This document shows positions 16,902 to 28,392 of a stretch of 64,000 bases of DNA, piece after piece. Positions within the stretch are counted from its first letter, which is position 1; each line of letters opens with the position of its first letter. This DNA comes from Lewinellaceae bacterium. Its GTDB lineage: Bacteria; Bacteroidota; Bacteroidia; Chitinophagales; Saprospiraceae. The DNA lies in contig JACJYD010000007.1 in NCBI GenBank assembly GCA_020636275.1, positions 1-64,000 of the forward strand, in the 5' to 3' direction. The notes under the pieces are model-generated. The model was given only the letters and a program-made list of their open reading frames with translations, made no database searches and was not told the origin of the DNA. Made by a program: the position numbers and the translations under genes.

Positions 16902-18977
16902 TAATAAAAGTCTTGCAGACAAAGTCGCAAATCCTCCCGCCTCAAAATGCAGGATTTTGATCTCGTGATCCCCCTCGAGATGAATGGAAATTTCGTCAGT
17001 GACGGGCTCGTGCACATCCCAGTGGTCGAGCACCAGGTTGCCGTCGACCCATACCCGTACGCCGTCGTCCGAGCTGATGAGGAGGGTGTAGTCTCCTTTG
17101 GGGATCTGATGCAAGGTTCCGGTGGCCAGGGTGACAAAGCGATCGGCGTCGACGCCTTCGGCGGGAGCGCCCCACCAGGCGTAGAACAGGTCAGAGCGCT
17201 CGTCGGCAGCTACCGGCTTTTGCGTTTTCAGGGAGTCGGTCTCCGTGCCGTCGGCATTGTACCAGGCCACCTTCCAGGTCCAGTCGGGCTCCACCCGGTG
17301 GAAAGAGAAGGAATAGGGCTTACCTTTATTCACTGTTCTTCCGAAGCCATCCACGAAGGCAGGCCCCAGATAGGTGAGATCGAGGGAGAGGACCTGTGCG
17401 CCCGGCTCTTTTATGGCGACCAGGCCCGCGGGAAATGTCCCCGTTTTTTGGTTGACGGAAGCCCAGCCGGTGGCCCCGTCCAACCGCCAGTTGCCGGGAG
17501 GCCCCAGGAGGAGGAAGGTGTAACGGTTGCCTTCGATAGCGCGCAGCCAAATAGTGGGAGAGACGAAGTTGTAGGGGCCCCATTCGTCGAGGAGAATGTA
17601 ATCCGTGCCTTGCATGGCATTTTCGGAAAGTTGGGTGTTCATGCCGTCAGGAAGGGGAGCGACCATCCATTTTTCATCGAAAGTCAAACAGATGGAAGAA
17701 TCCGAGGGCGGGGCCTCTTCGCCGAATTGTACCGGGTTGGTCTGGCTGATCTTCAAAGGCTCTTTCAGGCGGTAGAGACAATTGCCGGAGATCTGGTAAT
17801 TGCGGCTGGAAACATTTTTTGCGTTGGCATATCCCCAGTCGGCAGGCTGTTCGTCCCGGGCCCAGAGTTGAATGCCGATCTTCCCGTCGCTGATGAGGTT
17901 GTTTAGGATGGCGTTGTCCTGCCCTTGTTCAATGGCGATCCCGTATTCATTGCCCCGGATCTCATTTCCCGAAATGACCGTTTTATAGCTATAGCCGCCC
18001 CAAATGCCGTAGCGGCACCCGCTTATCTTGTTGTGGATCAGGTTATTGCTGCTGAAGGTAACTTCGATACCGTTGGTAGGAGCGAAAGAAAAATCGTTGC
18101 TGAAAAGCAGGTTGTCGTTGCAGCCCCCTTGTCCGGTATCCATCGTCTCCTGCCCGGCCCAAAGGAAAAAACCGTCGCCGGAATGGGTGGCGGAGTTGTA
18201 GGCGAAGGTGTTGCGGCTGCTTTGTTCGTAACAAAGGATGCCTGCGGAATCCTGCCCCCGGCGGTAAAATCCCGGGCTGTGGCCCCGCACGTTCCAGTCG
18301 AGTTTGTTGTGGAGCAGGCGGTTGTCGCTGGACCGGTAGAGCCCGAGACCGACCCCCGAATTGTATTGGATGGTATTGTTGTAGAAAAGGCCATTGTTGC
18401 AGCCCGTGAGCATCAGGCCGTTCTGCCCGCCGGTGATGCGGGTTTCCCGGACCAGCGCATTCGGACAGTTTTTTAAATAAATGCCGGCGCCGTAGCGCAG
18501 CCATTCGTCATTCTCATTGTGGTGATAACTGAGCCAGTCCGAGAGGTCCTCGTGCTCCCGCCAGCTGAGAAGATGTTGGCGGTAGTTGTAACTGAAATCG
18601 GCGTTTTCGATCCTCAGGCTATCGACGGATTGGGCCATCAGGCCGACTTTATAGCCGCGCACCGTCAGGTTTTTTAGCGAAATATTTTTCCCCTCCCGAA
18701 CCAGGATGCCCAGTCCAGAAAATTGGTCGGGATGGGCCGGGTCCGGATTTCCCACCAGTACCGCGCCGCTAAAATCGATCGCAATATCGTTGCCCTCAAT
18801 GGTGAGGACCGGCCGGTCGAGGCTGTCGGCTCCCGGCAAGAAAAAGGTATCGGCCTTGATCGTGCAGGATTCCCGGATGGTCATGCCGGGTTGGAGGATA
18901 ATTTCTTTCGGTCCCGTTTGGCAACCCGTACATACCGCTAAAAGGAAGATCCCGGCGGGCAAAATGATTCGGCGCAT
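16893..18977 (-). CDS. Right-handed beta-helix (NosD-like) lipoprotein with C-terminal PA14 domain
   Basis: 694 aa. Lipobox VCTGC puts the lipid on Cys19. Residues about 50-400 form parallel beta-helix repeats with the N-x-I/L-x-x-N pattern (for example NDNLLFSNDF, NGIEVTFSSNNLIHNKIS), similar to NosD/periplasmic copper-binding-type helices that in most cases bind or cut polysaccharide. The C-terminal third contains a PA14-like domain (ISSDDGVRVWVDGNLVLDHW), a carbohydrate-binding fold. No catalytic residues can be assigned. Surface glycan binding or degradation is inferred. Confidence 0.8.
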   Translation of the reverse strand: MRRIILPAGIFLLAVCTGCQTGPKEIILQPGMTIRESCTIKADTFFLPGADSLDRPVLTIEGNDIAIDFSGAVLVGNPDPAHPDQFSGLGILVREGKNISLKNLTVRGYKVGLMAQSVDSLRIENADFSYNYRQHLLSWREHEDLSDWLSYHHNENDEWLRYGAGIYLKNCPNALVRETRITGGQNGLMLTGCNNGLFYNNTIQYNSGVGLGLYRSSDNRLLHNKLDWNVRGHSPGFYRRGQDSAGILCYEQSSRNTFAYNSATHSGDGFFLWAGQETMDTGQGGCNDNLLFSNDFSFAPTNGIEVTFSSNNLIHNKISGCRYGIWGGYSYKTVISGNEIRGNEYGIAIEQGQDNAILNNLISDGKIGIQLWARDEQPADWGYANAKNVSSRNYQISGNCLYRLKEPLKISQTNPVQFGEEAPPSDSSICLTFDEKWMVAPLPDGMNTQLSENAMQGTDYILLDEWGPYNFVSPTIWLRAIEGNRYTFLLLGPPGNWRLDGATGWASVNQKTGTFPAGLVAIKEPGAQVLSLDLTYLGPAFVDGFGRTVNKGKPYSFSFHRVEPDWTWKVAWYNADGTETDSLKTQKPVAADERSDLFYAWWGAPAEGVDADRFVTLATGTLHQIPKGDYTLLISSDDGVRVWVDGNLVLDHWDVHEPVTDEISIHLEGDHEIKILHFEAGGFATLSARLLLSF

Positions 18978-19023
18978 TTTTGATTGAAAAATACAAAAAA
19001 GGAGAGACTGGGGGGAAGATGCG

Positions 19024-20295
19024 CTAGGAAAATAGGAGTTTCTTCAGCACTCGGCCCCAAAACAGAGGGTTTACCAATTGTTTCCGCAACTCCAGATCGG
19101 TATACATCCGGGAGATCAACTCCACGAGCCAGTGGTGGCGGCTGATCCAGTTGGCCAGGGTATTTGTGAGCCAGGGGTAGCGCAGCATGCGCTGGAGTTG
19201 GTAGCTGAGTTTCATTTCGCTGCCGAGCACCCGCGCGACCCGCTGGTCGTAGGCTTTGAGGAACGAGGCGGAATAGTCGTCCGTTTCCAGGCATTTTTGC
19301 GCCTGTTCGGCGGCGATGAAACCGCTGTAGATCGCATTGCCGATCCCTTCGCCGGTCAGCGGATCGATGAGGTGTCCGGCATCGCCCACGAGCAAGTAGT
19401 GGTCGCCCGAGATCGGGCGGGGGCGGGAACCCAAGGGAAGGCCATAACCGAGGACGGGGCTCTCCAGGGTAGCCCGGGAAAAACGGTGAGCCAGCAACGG
19501 GTGTTCCTTTACGGTCTGCAGGAATACTTCCCGCAGGTTGATCTTTTGTTTTTTGATAAAATCGCTGCGCATGCCCAGTCCGACATTGGCGTAGCCGTTG
19601 GGAAGGGGAAAGATCCAGAAATAGCCCGGGTTAACCTCCTTGAGGTAGTGCAATTCGATAAAGTTATCGGGGTGGAGGGGCTCGACATTTTTGAAATAAG
19701 CCCGGACGGCGCCTGCGTGGTGGCGGAGGTCTTTCTCCAATCCGGCCTCCTTTCGGGCGAAACCCGAGTTGGCGCCATCGGCCAGGATGAGGAGGGTACA
19801 ATCCACGATGAAGGTCCCGTCTGAGTTGGAGATGCGGTAACCCAGGGCGGTTCGTTCGTAGTGTTCGATCCGGATACCCTGATGAAATTGGATGGAGTCG
19901 GCGGAGAGCACTTTTTCGATGAGCAACTGGTCGAAGTCGAGGCGTTTGGCGACATAGCCGGGGGCGGGCTCGCGGTCTTTATCGTAGGGAAATTTGAAAG
20001 GGATATCCACTGCCGTACCATTGGGCGCCACGAACTGGATGCCCCAGGCACCGATCTGTTGGTCGGTTCGCTCCCGGAACGACGCCATGAATTCCGGGTC
20101 GAGCCGGTTGAGGAGGGTGGCTGCCTTTCCGCTGATCGCATCGCCACAGACCTTGTCGCGCGGAAAGACGGCCTGGTCGATCAGTACGCAGGGAATACCC
20201 AGGGCATGGAGTTTGAGCGCGGCAGCGGCCCCTCCCGGGCCGGCGCCGACGATAACAATTTGAGTTTGAAGTGGCTGCACGGGCCAAATATACAT
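19024..20295 (-). CDS. FAD-dependent oxidoreductase, geranylgeranyl reductase family
   Basis: 423 aa. An N-terminal Rossmann dinucleotide site (VIVGAGPGGAAAALKL), the family motif PRDKVCGDAISG and the second FAD motif LVGDAGHLIDPLTGEGIGNA place it in the geranylgeranyl-reductase-like flavoproteins, which saturate isoprenoid chains or act on related lipids. The exact substrate is unknown. The start at 20295 was chosen because homology begins there; the frame is open to 20379, through a MITE-like element. The ATG directly abuts the left end of that element. It is divergent from glgE. Confidence 0.88.
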   Translation of the reverse strand: MYIWPVQPLQTQIVIVGAGPGGAAAALKLHALGIPCVLIDQAVFPRDKVCGDAISGKAATLLNRLDPEFMASFRERTDQQIGAWGIQFVAPNGTAVDIPFKFPYDKDREPAPGYVAKRLDFDQLLIEKVLSADSIQFHQGIRIEHYERTALGYRISNSDGTFIVDCTLLILADGANSGFARKEAGLEKDLRHHAGAVRAYFKNVEPLHPDNFIELHYLKEVNPGYFWIFPLPNGYANVGLGMRSDFIKKQKINLREVFLQTVKEHPLLAHRFSRATLESPVLGYGLPLGSRPRPISGDHYLLVGDAGHLIDPLTGEGIGNAIYSGFIAAEQAQKCLETDDYSASFLKAYDQRVARVLGSEMKLSYQLQRMLRYPWLTNTLANWISRHHWLVELISRMYTDLELRKQLVNPLFWGRVLKKLLFS

Positions 20296-20296
20296 A

Positions 20297-20424
20297 GTGA
20301 GGGGGTGACTTAGTGACCCCCTCACCAGAGAAGTTGAAGAATTAGATGTAAATACTTGATAATTAAAAGATTGGGGCACTTTCTTAATTTTTTGGCTGAA
20401 GGGGTGAGTTAGTCACCCCCTCAC
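20297..20424. mobile_element. MITE-like element with terminal inverted repeats and TA duplication
   Basis: The ends are inverted repeats of about 24 bp; the outer 14 (GTGAGGGGGTGACT) match perfectly and 21 of 24 match overall. Each end can also fold on itself. The 128-bp unit is flanked by TA at 20295-20296 and 20425-20426, the target duplication expected of IS630/Tc1-mariner elements. No transposase lies inside. The left TA contributes to the ATG of the flavoprotein gene, and the right end lies 35 nt before the glgE -7 motif. Confidence 0.65.
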
Positions 20425-20460
20425 TAAAGGGTTTTAAAGCGAAATTTTAGGTAAAACCTT

Positions 20461-20468
20461 TACCTTTG
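20461..20468 (+). promoter_or_regulatory. Promoter -7 motif of glgE
   Basis: A perfect TACCTTTG lies 36 nt upstream of the glgE start codon. No clear TTG was seen at the -33 position. Confidence 0.55.
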
Positions 20469-20504
20469 CTCCATTGGAAACAAAATTAAAACTGACCATT
20501 TCCC

Positions 20505-22451
20505 ATGAGAAATCGGGTGATCATTGAGAACATACAACCCCAGCTGCAAGGTGGCCGCTATTTTATCAAACGCATCATTGGAGAGCGCATTGACATCAGC
20601 GCAGACATTTTCGGCGATGGGCACGATGCCGTCCGGGCTTCCTTTTTTTACAAGGAACTCGATGCAAAAAAATGGAATGAAGTGTTTATGACGCCGGAGG
20701 TCAATGACCGCTGGACATCCTCTTTTACCCCTCAAAAACAGGGCTACTACGAGTACAAGATCGAGGCCTGGATCGATCACCTGACCAACTGGCACAACGG
20801 TTTTTTGAAGAAGTACGACGATGGCCAGCACATGGGCGTAGAGTTGCAGATCGGAGCGGAATGGTTGCGCAAAACGGCGGCACAGTACGCCAAGACCAAA
20901 GCGACGGCTCTGACCAAAATGGCCGCCTTGCTGGAAGATAAAAAGGGATATGAAAAGGCCGTATCTACCGTGCTCAGCCCCGAGTTCCATCAATTGGTCT
21001 ATGAATTCCCCCTCAAGCAGTTCCCCTCTACCTCGGATGTGACCTACCGCGTTCGGGTGGGCCGACCCAAGGAACTATTCAGCACGTGGTACGAAGTTTT
21101 CCCGCGCTCAACTGCCCAAAAGCTGGGTGTGCACGGCACTTTCAAAGATGTGGAGCGCATTTTGCCCCGCCTGACGGAGATGGGATTCGACGTGCTCTAC
21201 CTGCCGCCGATCCACCCCATCGGCATGGCCAATCGGAAAGGCAAGAACAACTCCCTGACGGCGCATGCCAACGATCCGGGGTCGCCCTGGGCGATCGGCA
21301 GTAAAGAAGGAGGGCATAAGGCCATACACTCCGAACTGGGTACGCTCGATGATTACAAGCACTTGATAAAAAAAGCCAAAGAACACGGAATGGAAATGGC
21401 GCTCGACCTGGCTTTTCAATGCGCGCCCGACCACCCTTATATAAAGGACCACCCCGAATGGTTTACCTGGCGTCCGGACGGCACGATCGCCTACGCCGAA
21501 AATCCGCCCAAGAAATACCAGGATATCGTGCCGATCAACTTTGAAACAGAGGATTGGGATAACCTCTGGAAGGAACTGCGCAGCGTCATCCTCTACTGGG
21601 TGGAACAAGGGGTGAAGATCTTCCGCGTCGACAATCCGCATACCAAGCCCTTCGCCTTCTGGGAGTGGGTCTTGCGGGAAGTCCATATCGTCGATCCGGA
21701 CGTGATCTTCCTGGCCGAGGCCTTTACCCGCCCCAAAGTGATGGCGGCCCTGGCCAAATTGGGCTTTACCCAGGGATACACGTATTACATCTGGCGCAAC
21801 AACAAACATGAAATGGAGGCCTACCTCACCGAACTCACCCGAACCGAGTGGCGCGAGTTTTTCCGGCCCAATTTCTGGCCCAATACCCCCGATATCCTGC
21901 CCTACGAACTCATGGGCGCCGGAGCCAACGCCTTCGTATTCCGCTTGCTCATGGCCGGTACCCTTTCTTCCAATTACGGACTCTACGGCCCCTCCTACGA
22001 ATTTATGGAAAACCGGGGCAATGCAAATGGCAAGGAAGAATACCTCGACTCTGAAAAGTACGAGATCCGCCTCTACGACTGGAACCATCGCAACCGCCTG
22101 ACCGACTCGATCACCCGGCTGAATCACATCCGACAGCAAAACCCGGCCTTGCAGGATACTTACAATATCCATTTTACCCGCACCGACAACGACAAGCTCA
22201 TGAGCTATATCAAGCTCACCGAAGACCGGAGCAATATCATCTGGTGCGTGGCCAATTTCGACACGGCCTATCCCCAGGCCGGCTACGTGGAAGTGCCCAA
22301 ACACCTCCTCGGCATCGAAGGGCGCATGGTCAACCTCAAGGTGGTCGACCTGCTCACGGGCGATACCTATCACTGGTTCAATGAATGGAATTATGTGGAG
22401 CTGAACCCGGCGAAATGGCCGATCCATATCTTCAAGGTCGAGATCAGGTAG
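20505..22451 (+). CDS. glgE: Alpha-1,4-glucan:maltose-1-phosphate maltosyltransferase
   Basis: A 648-aa GH13 subfamily 3 enzyme that adds maltosyl units from maltose-1-phosphate to linear alpha-1,4-glucan. It has the N-terminal GlgE domain, then a beta/alpha barrel. The nucleophile D376 is in VDNPHTKP and the general acid E405 is in LAEAFTRP, the forms specific to GlgE. The N-terminal part of the barrel carries LPPIHPIG. Length is normal. It is the first gene of a four-gene alpha-glucan cluster, followed by a hairpin and the TreS-maltokinase fusion. Confidence 0.96.
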   Translation: MRNRVIIENIQPQLQGGRYFIKRIIGERIDISADIFGDGHDAVRASFFYKELDAKKWNEVFMTPEVNDRWTSSFTPQKQGYYEYKIEAWIDHLTNWHNGFLKKYDDGQHMGVELQIGAEWLRKTAAQYAKTKATALTKMAALLEDKKGYEKAVSTVLSPEFHQLVYEFPLKQFPSTSDVTYRVRVGRPKELFSTWYEVFPRSTAQKLGVHGTFKDVERILPRLTEMGFDVLYLPPIHPIGMANRKGKNNSLTAHANDPGSPWAIGSKEGGHKAIHSELGTLDDYKHLIKKAKEHGMEMALDLAFQCAPDHPYIKDHPEWFTWRPDGTIAYAENPPKKYQDIVPINFETEDWDNLWKELRSVILYWVEQGVKIFRVDNPHTKPFAFWEWVLREVHIVDPDVIFLAEAFTRPKVMAALAKLGFTQGYTYYIWRNNKHEMEAYLTELTRTEWREFFRPNFWPNTPDILPYELMGAGANAFVFRLLMAGTLSSNYGLYGPSYEFMENRGNANGKEEYLDSEKYEIRLYDWNHRNRLTDSITRLNHIRQQNPALQDTYNIHFTRTDNDKLMSYIKLTEDRSNIIWCVANFDTAYPQAGYVEVPKHLLGIEGRMVNLKVVDLLTGDTYHWFNEWNYVELNPAKWPIHIFKVEIR

Positions 22452-22452
22452 A

Positions 22453-22492
22453 ATAATTTCAGAAGGGCGCTCCGTCGCCCTTCTGAAATTAT
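22453..22492. terminator. Perfect hairpin between glgE and the TreS-maltokinase gene
   Basis: 17-bp arms (22453-22469 with 22476-22492) have a 6-nt loop. The outer part is AT-rich and no long T-run follows. It may partly terminate glgE transcription or protect the mRNA end. Confidence 0.6.
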
Positions 22493-22538
22493 AAAATACT
22501 CAGGATATTTGGTATTATAGCAGCAAATCTACGCCGCT

Positions 22539-25865
<3,327 letters not shown>

Positions 25866-25872
25866 AAATTTA

Positions 25873-25903
25873 TTGACCCGAAAGGAAAAATGATATACCT
25901 TTG
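25873..25903 (+). promoter_or_regulatory. Promoter of the CBM48-like gene
   Basis: TTG (25873-25875), a 20-nt spacer and a perfect TACCTTTG (25896-25903) match the Bacteroidota consensus. An inverted repeat TTAGTGT/ACACTAA (25909-25915 with 25923-25929) is immediately downstream and could be an operator. A small hairpin (25942-25948 with 25955-25961) lies in the leader. Confidence 0.65.
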
Positions 25904-25995
25904 CGGCGTTAGTGTAAAATTAACACTAAATTAAAAAAAACGGCAGACCCCGTCGTCTGCCCAACTTCCTGAAAATTTCATCAATATCCAAAACC

Positions 25996-26307
25996 ATGAT
26001 CAAGAAGCAATTCATTAAGTCCAAACCCGTTTGCAAGGTAACCTTTACCCTGCCGAAAGAAGCTGTTGAGAACGTGAACGAAGTAGCCGTTCTTGGCGAA
26101 TTCAACAACTGGGAAATGGAAAACGCCGTTTCGATGAAGAAGCAGAAAGACGGTAGCTTCAAAACTACTGTTGAACTGGAAACCGGAAAGGAATACGCCT
26201 TCCGTTACCTGATCGACGGCGAGAAATGGGAAAACGACAACGCTGCTGATAAGTACGTTGCCACCCCGTTCGGTTCTGAGAACTCGGTAGTCGTTGCCAT
26301 GAACTAA
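25996..26307 (+). CDS. Small CBM48-like (glycogen-binding, isoamylase early set) protein
   Basis: 103 aa, a single beta-sandwich domain. The strand pattern and residues VAVLGEFNNWE, FKTTVELETGKEYAFRYLID and the EKWENDNAAD loop match the CBM48/AMPK-beta glycogen-binding domain, including Trp residues expected to contact glucan. There is no catalytic domain and no signal peptide. It has its own strong promoter and its own terminator between the TreS-maltokinase gene and glgB, suggesting independent, probably high, expression. A role in binding intracellular alpha-glucan granules is inferred. Confidence 0.88.
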   Translation: MIKKQFIKSKPVCKVTFTLPKEAVENVNEVAVLGEFNNWEMENAVSMKKQKDGSFKTTVELETGKEYAFRYLIDGEKWENDNAADKYVATPFGSENSVVVAMN

Positions 26308-26324
26308 GAATGACCGAAATTAAT

Positions 26325-26360
26325 AAAAAAGCCCCCGGCCTACAGGTCGGGGGCTTTTTT
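26325..26360 (+). terminator. Intrinsic terminator after the CBM48-like gene
   Basis: AAAAAAGCCCCCG pairs with CGGGGGCTTTTTT around a short loop and ends in a T-run, 18 nt after the stop codon. Confidence 0.92.
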
Positions 26361-26390
26361 ATTAAATTTGTCTCCTAGCCTTTGAAAATT

Positions 26391-28355
26391 ATGACTGAAA
26401 TAATCCACTATAGCCGCCTGACCGAGTTTGACATCCAGCTTTTTCAATCGGGCAAACATTTCCGCTTGTACGAAAAGCTGGGAAGCCACCTGGAAACGGT
26501 CGATGGCGTCCAGGGCACCTATTTCGCCGTTTGGGCCCCTAATGCCGTGCAGGTTTCCGTGATCGGCAATTTCAATTACTGGAACAAGGACAGTCACCCG
26601 CTCTCCCCGCGCTGGGACGGCTCGGGGATCTGGGAGGGCTTCATTCCCGGTGTGGGAAAAGGCGCCCTGTACAAGTATTTCATTCTCGCCCGGGATGGAC
26701 GGCCGCTGCAAAAAGGCGACCCCTTCGCCCGATTCTGGGAAGTGCCGCCCCGCACGGCTTCTATCGTGTGGGACGACGACTACTCCTGGCAGGATGACAA
26801 CTGGCTGGAGTCTCGGAAAAAAATCGACGCGCTCAGCAGCCCCTACTCGGTATACGAAGTCCATATCGGTTCCTGGCGCAAGACGCATGGCGGCGCGGCT
26901 TCCCTCAACTATCGAGAACTCGCCGAACAACTGGTGCCCTATGTTCAGGAGATGGGCTTTACCCATGTTGAGTTCATGCCGGTCATGGAACACCCGTACT
27001 ATCCTTCCTGGGGCTATCAGATTACCGGATATTTCGCTCCGACCAGCCGCTTTGGCGTACCGGAGGATTTCAAATACCTCGTCGACGCCTTCCATAAGGC
27101 CGGCGTTGGGGTGATCCTGGATTGGGTTCCTTCCCATTTCCCGAACGACGCCCATGGCCTCGCGGATTTCGACGGTACGCACCTCTACGATCACGCCGAT
27201 CCGCGGAAGGGCTTCCATCCCGATTGGAAAAGCTGTATTTTCAACTATGGCCGCTTCGAGGTGCGCAGTTTCCTGATCTCCAACGCGCTTTACTGGCTCG
27301 ATCAATACCATGTCGACGGATTGCGCGTCGATGCGGTTGCTTCCATGCTCTACCTGGATTATTCCCGGAAAGAGGGCGAGTGGATCCCCAACGAATACGG
27401 AGGCCGTGAAAATACGGAAGCCATCTCCTTTCTGCGCGAGTTCAACGAAACCGTCTATCGCGAATATCCGGATGTGGTGACCATCGCCGAAGAGAGCACA
27501 GCCTGGCCAGGGGTTTCCCGTCCGACCTATACCGGCGGGTTGGGCTTTGCCCAGAAGTGGATGATGGGCTGGATGCACGACACCCTGAAGTATTTCAAGG
27601 AAAATCCGGTGCACCGGAAGTACCACCACGACCTGATCACCTTTAGTCTGGTATACGCTTTCACGGAAAATTTCATGCTGCCGCTCAGCCACGACGAAGT
27701 GGTGCACGGAAAAGGCTCGTTGATCGCGCGCATGCCGGGCGACGAATGGCAGCGGTTTGCCAACCTGCGCGTGCTGTTCAGTTATATGTGGACGCACCCC
27801 GGCACCCAATTGCTCTTCATGGGCGGTGAATTTGGCCAAACCACCGAGTGGAACCACGAAAAAGGCCTCGAATGGTGGCTGACCGAGTTTCGCTTCCACC
27901 GCGGGGTCATGGACCTGATCCAGGACCTCAACGCGCTTTACCGGACGCATCCGGCGCTGCATCAAAAGCAGTTTTCTCCTGAAGGATTCGAATGGATCGA
28001 CCTGAACGACCGTCAGAACAGCGTGCTGGCCTACCTGCGGAAAGGAACCATGGAAAATCCGCCGCTCATTGTCGTATGCAACTTCACCCCGGTGCCGCGC
28101 AGCGAATACAAAGTTGGCGCTCCGGTGGCCGGAAAATGGGAAAGCCTCTTCAATTCGGACTCCTCAAAATACGGAGGGAGCGATTATCCGGTGGAAGATA
28201 AAGTTCGGACCAAAGAAGAGCGCTGGCACGGCCAACCACATTCTTTGAGTCTGAGCTTGCCGCCCTTGTCGGTGCGGGTTTTACGCCCGGTCGATTATTC
28301 GCCCTGGCCTGTGGAGAAGAAGCCCAAAGCGGCGCCCAAGAAAAAGAAGAAATAA
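26391..28355 (+). CDS. glgB: 1,4-alpha-glucan branching enzyme
   Basis: A 654-aa GH13_9 enzyme that cuts an alpha-1,4 chain and re-joins it as an alpha-1,6 branch. It has an N-terminal CBM48 (YFAVWAPNAVQVSVIGNFNYW), a catalytic barrel with nucleophile D314 (LRVDAVASMLY), acid E367 (IAEESTAWP) and LSHDEVVHGKGSL, then a C-terminal beta domain and a Lys-rich tail. The ATG at 26391 is preferred over a TTG three codons earlier. It branches the glucan made by GlgE in this cluster. Confidence 0.97.
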   Translation: MTEIIHYSRLTEFDIQLFQSGKHFRLYEKLGSHLETVDGVQGTYFAVWAPNAVQVSVIGNFNYWNKDSHPLSPRWDGSGIWEGFIPGVGKGALYKYFILARDGRPLQKGDPFARFWEVPPRTASIVWDDDYSWQDDNWLESRKKIDALSSPYSVYEVHIGSWRKTHGGAASLNYRELAEQLVPYVQEMGFTHVEFMPVMEHPYYPSWGYQITGYFAPTSRFGVPEDFKYLVDAFHKAGVGVILDWVPSHFPNDAHGLADFDGTHLYDHADPRKGFHPDWKSCIFNYGRFEVRSFLISNALYWLDQYHVDGLRVDAVASMLYLDYSRKEGEWIPNEYGGRENTEAISFLREFNETVYREYPDVVTIAEESTAWPGVSRPTYTGGLGFAQKWMMGWMHDTLKYFKENPVHRKYHHDLITFSLVYAFTENFMLPLSHDEVVHGKGSLIARMPGDEWQRFANLRVLFSYMWTHPGTQLLFMGGEFGQTTEWNHEKGLEWWLTEFRFHRGVMDLIQDLNALYRTHPALHQKQFSPEGFEWIDLNDRQNSVLAYLRKGTMENPPLIVVCNFTPVPRSEYKVGAPVAGKWESLFNSDSSKYGGSDYPVEDKVRTKEERWHGQPHSLSLSLPPLSVRVLRPVDYSPWPVEKKPKAAPKKKKK

Positions 28356-28387
28356 AAAAAGCGCTGGTTGAAGACCAGCGCTTTTTT
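28355..28387. terminator. Bidirectional intrinsic terminator
   Basis: 14-bp arms (28355-28368 with 28374-28387) are A-rich on the left and T-rich on the right. It serves the convergent glgB gene and the secreted SprB-repeat protein gene. Confidence 0.92.
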
Positions 28388-28392
28388 AGTTT

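Noticed and set aside
21108..22427. A 439-codon minus-strand open frame opposite glgE
   Set aside because: Shadow of glgE; the translated sequence is not protein-like in domain content and the plus frame carries the catalytic motifs.
26382..26390. TTG start for glgB three codons before the ATG
   Set aside because: The ATG at 26391 is a standard start and the extra residues add no homology.
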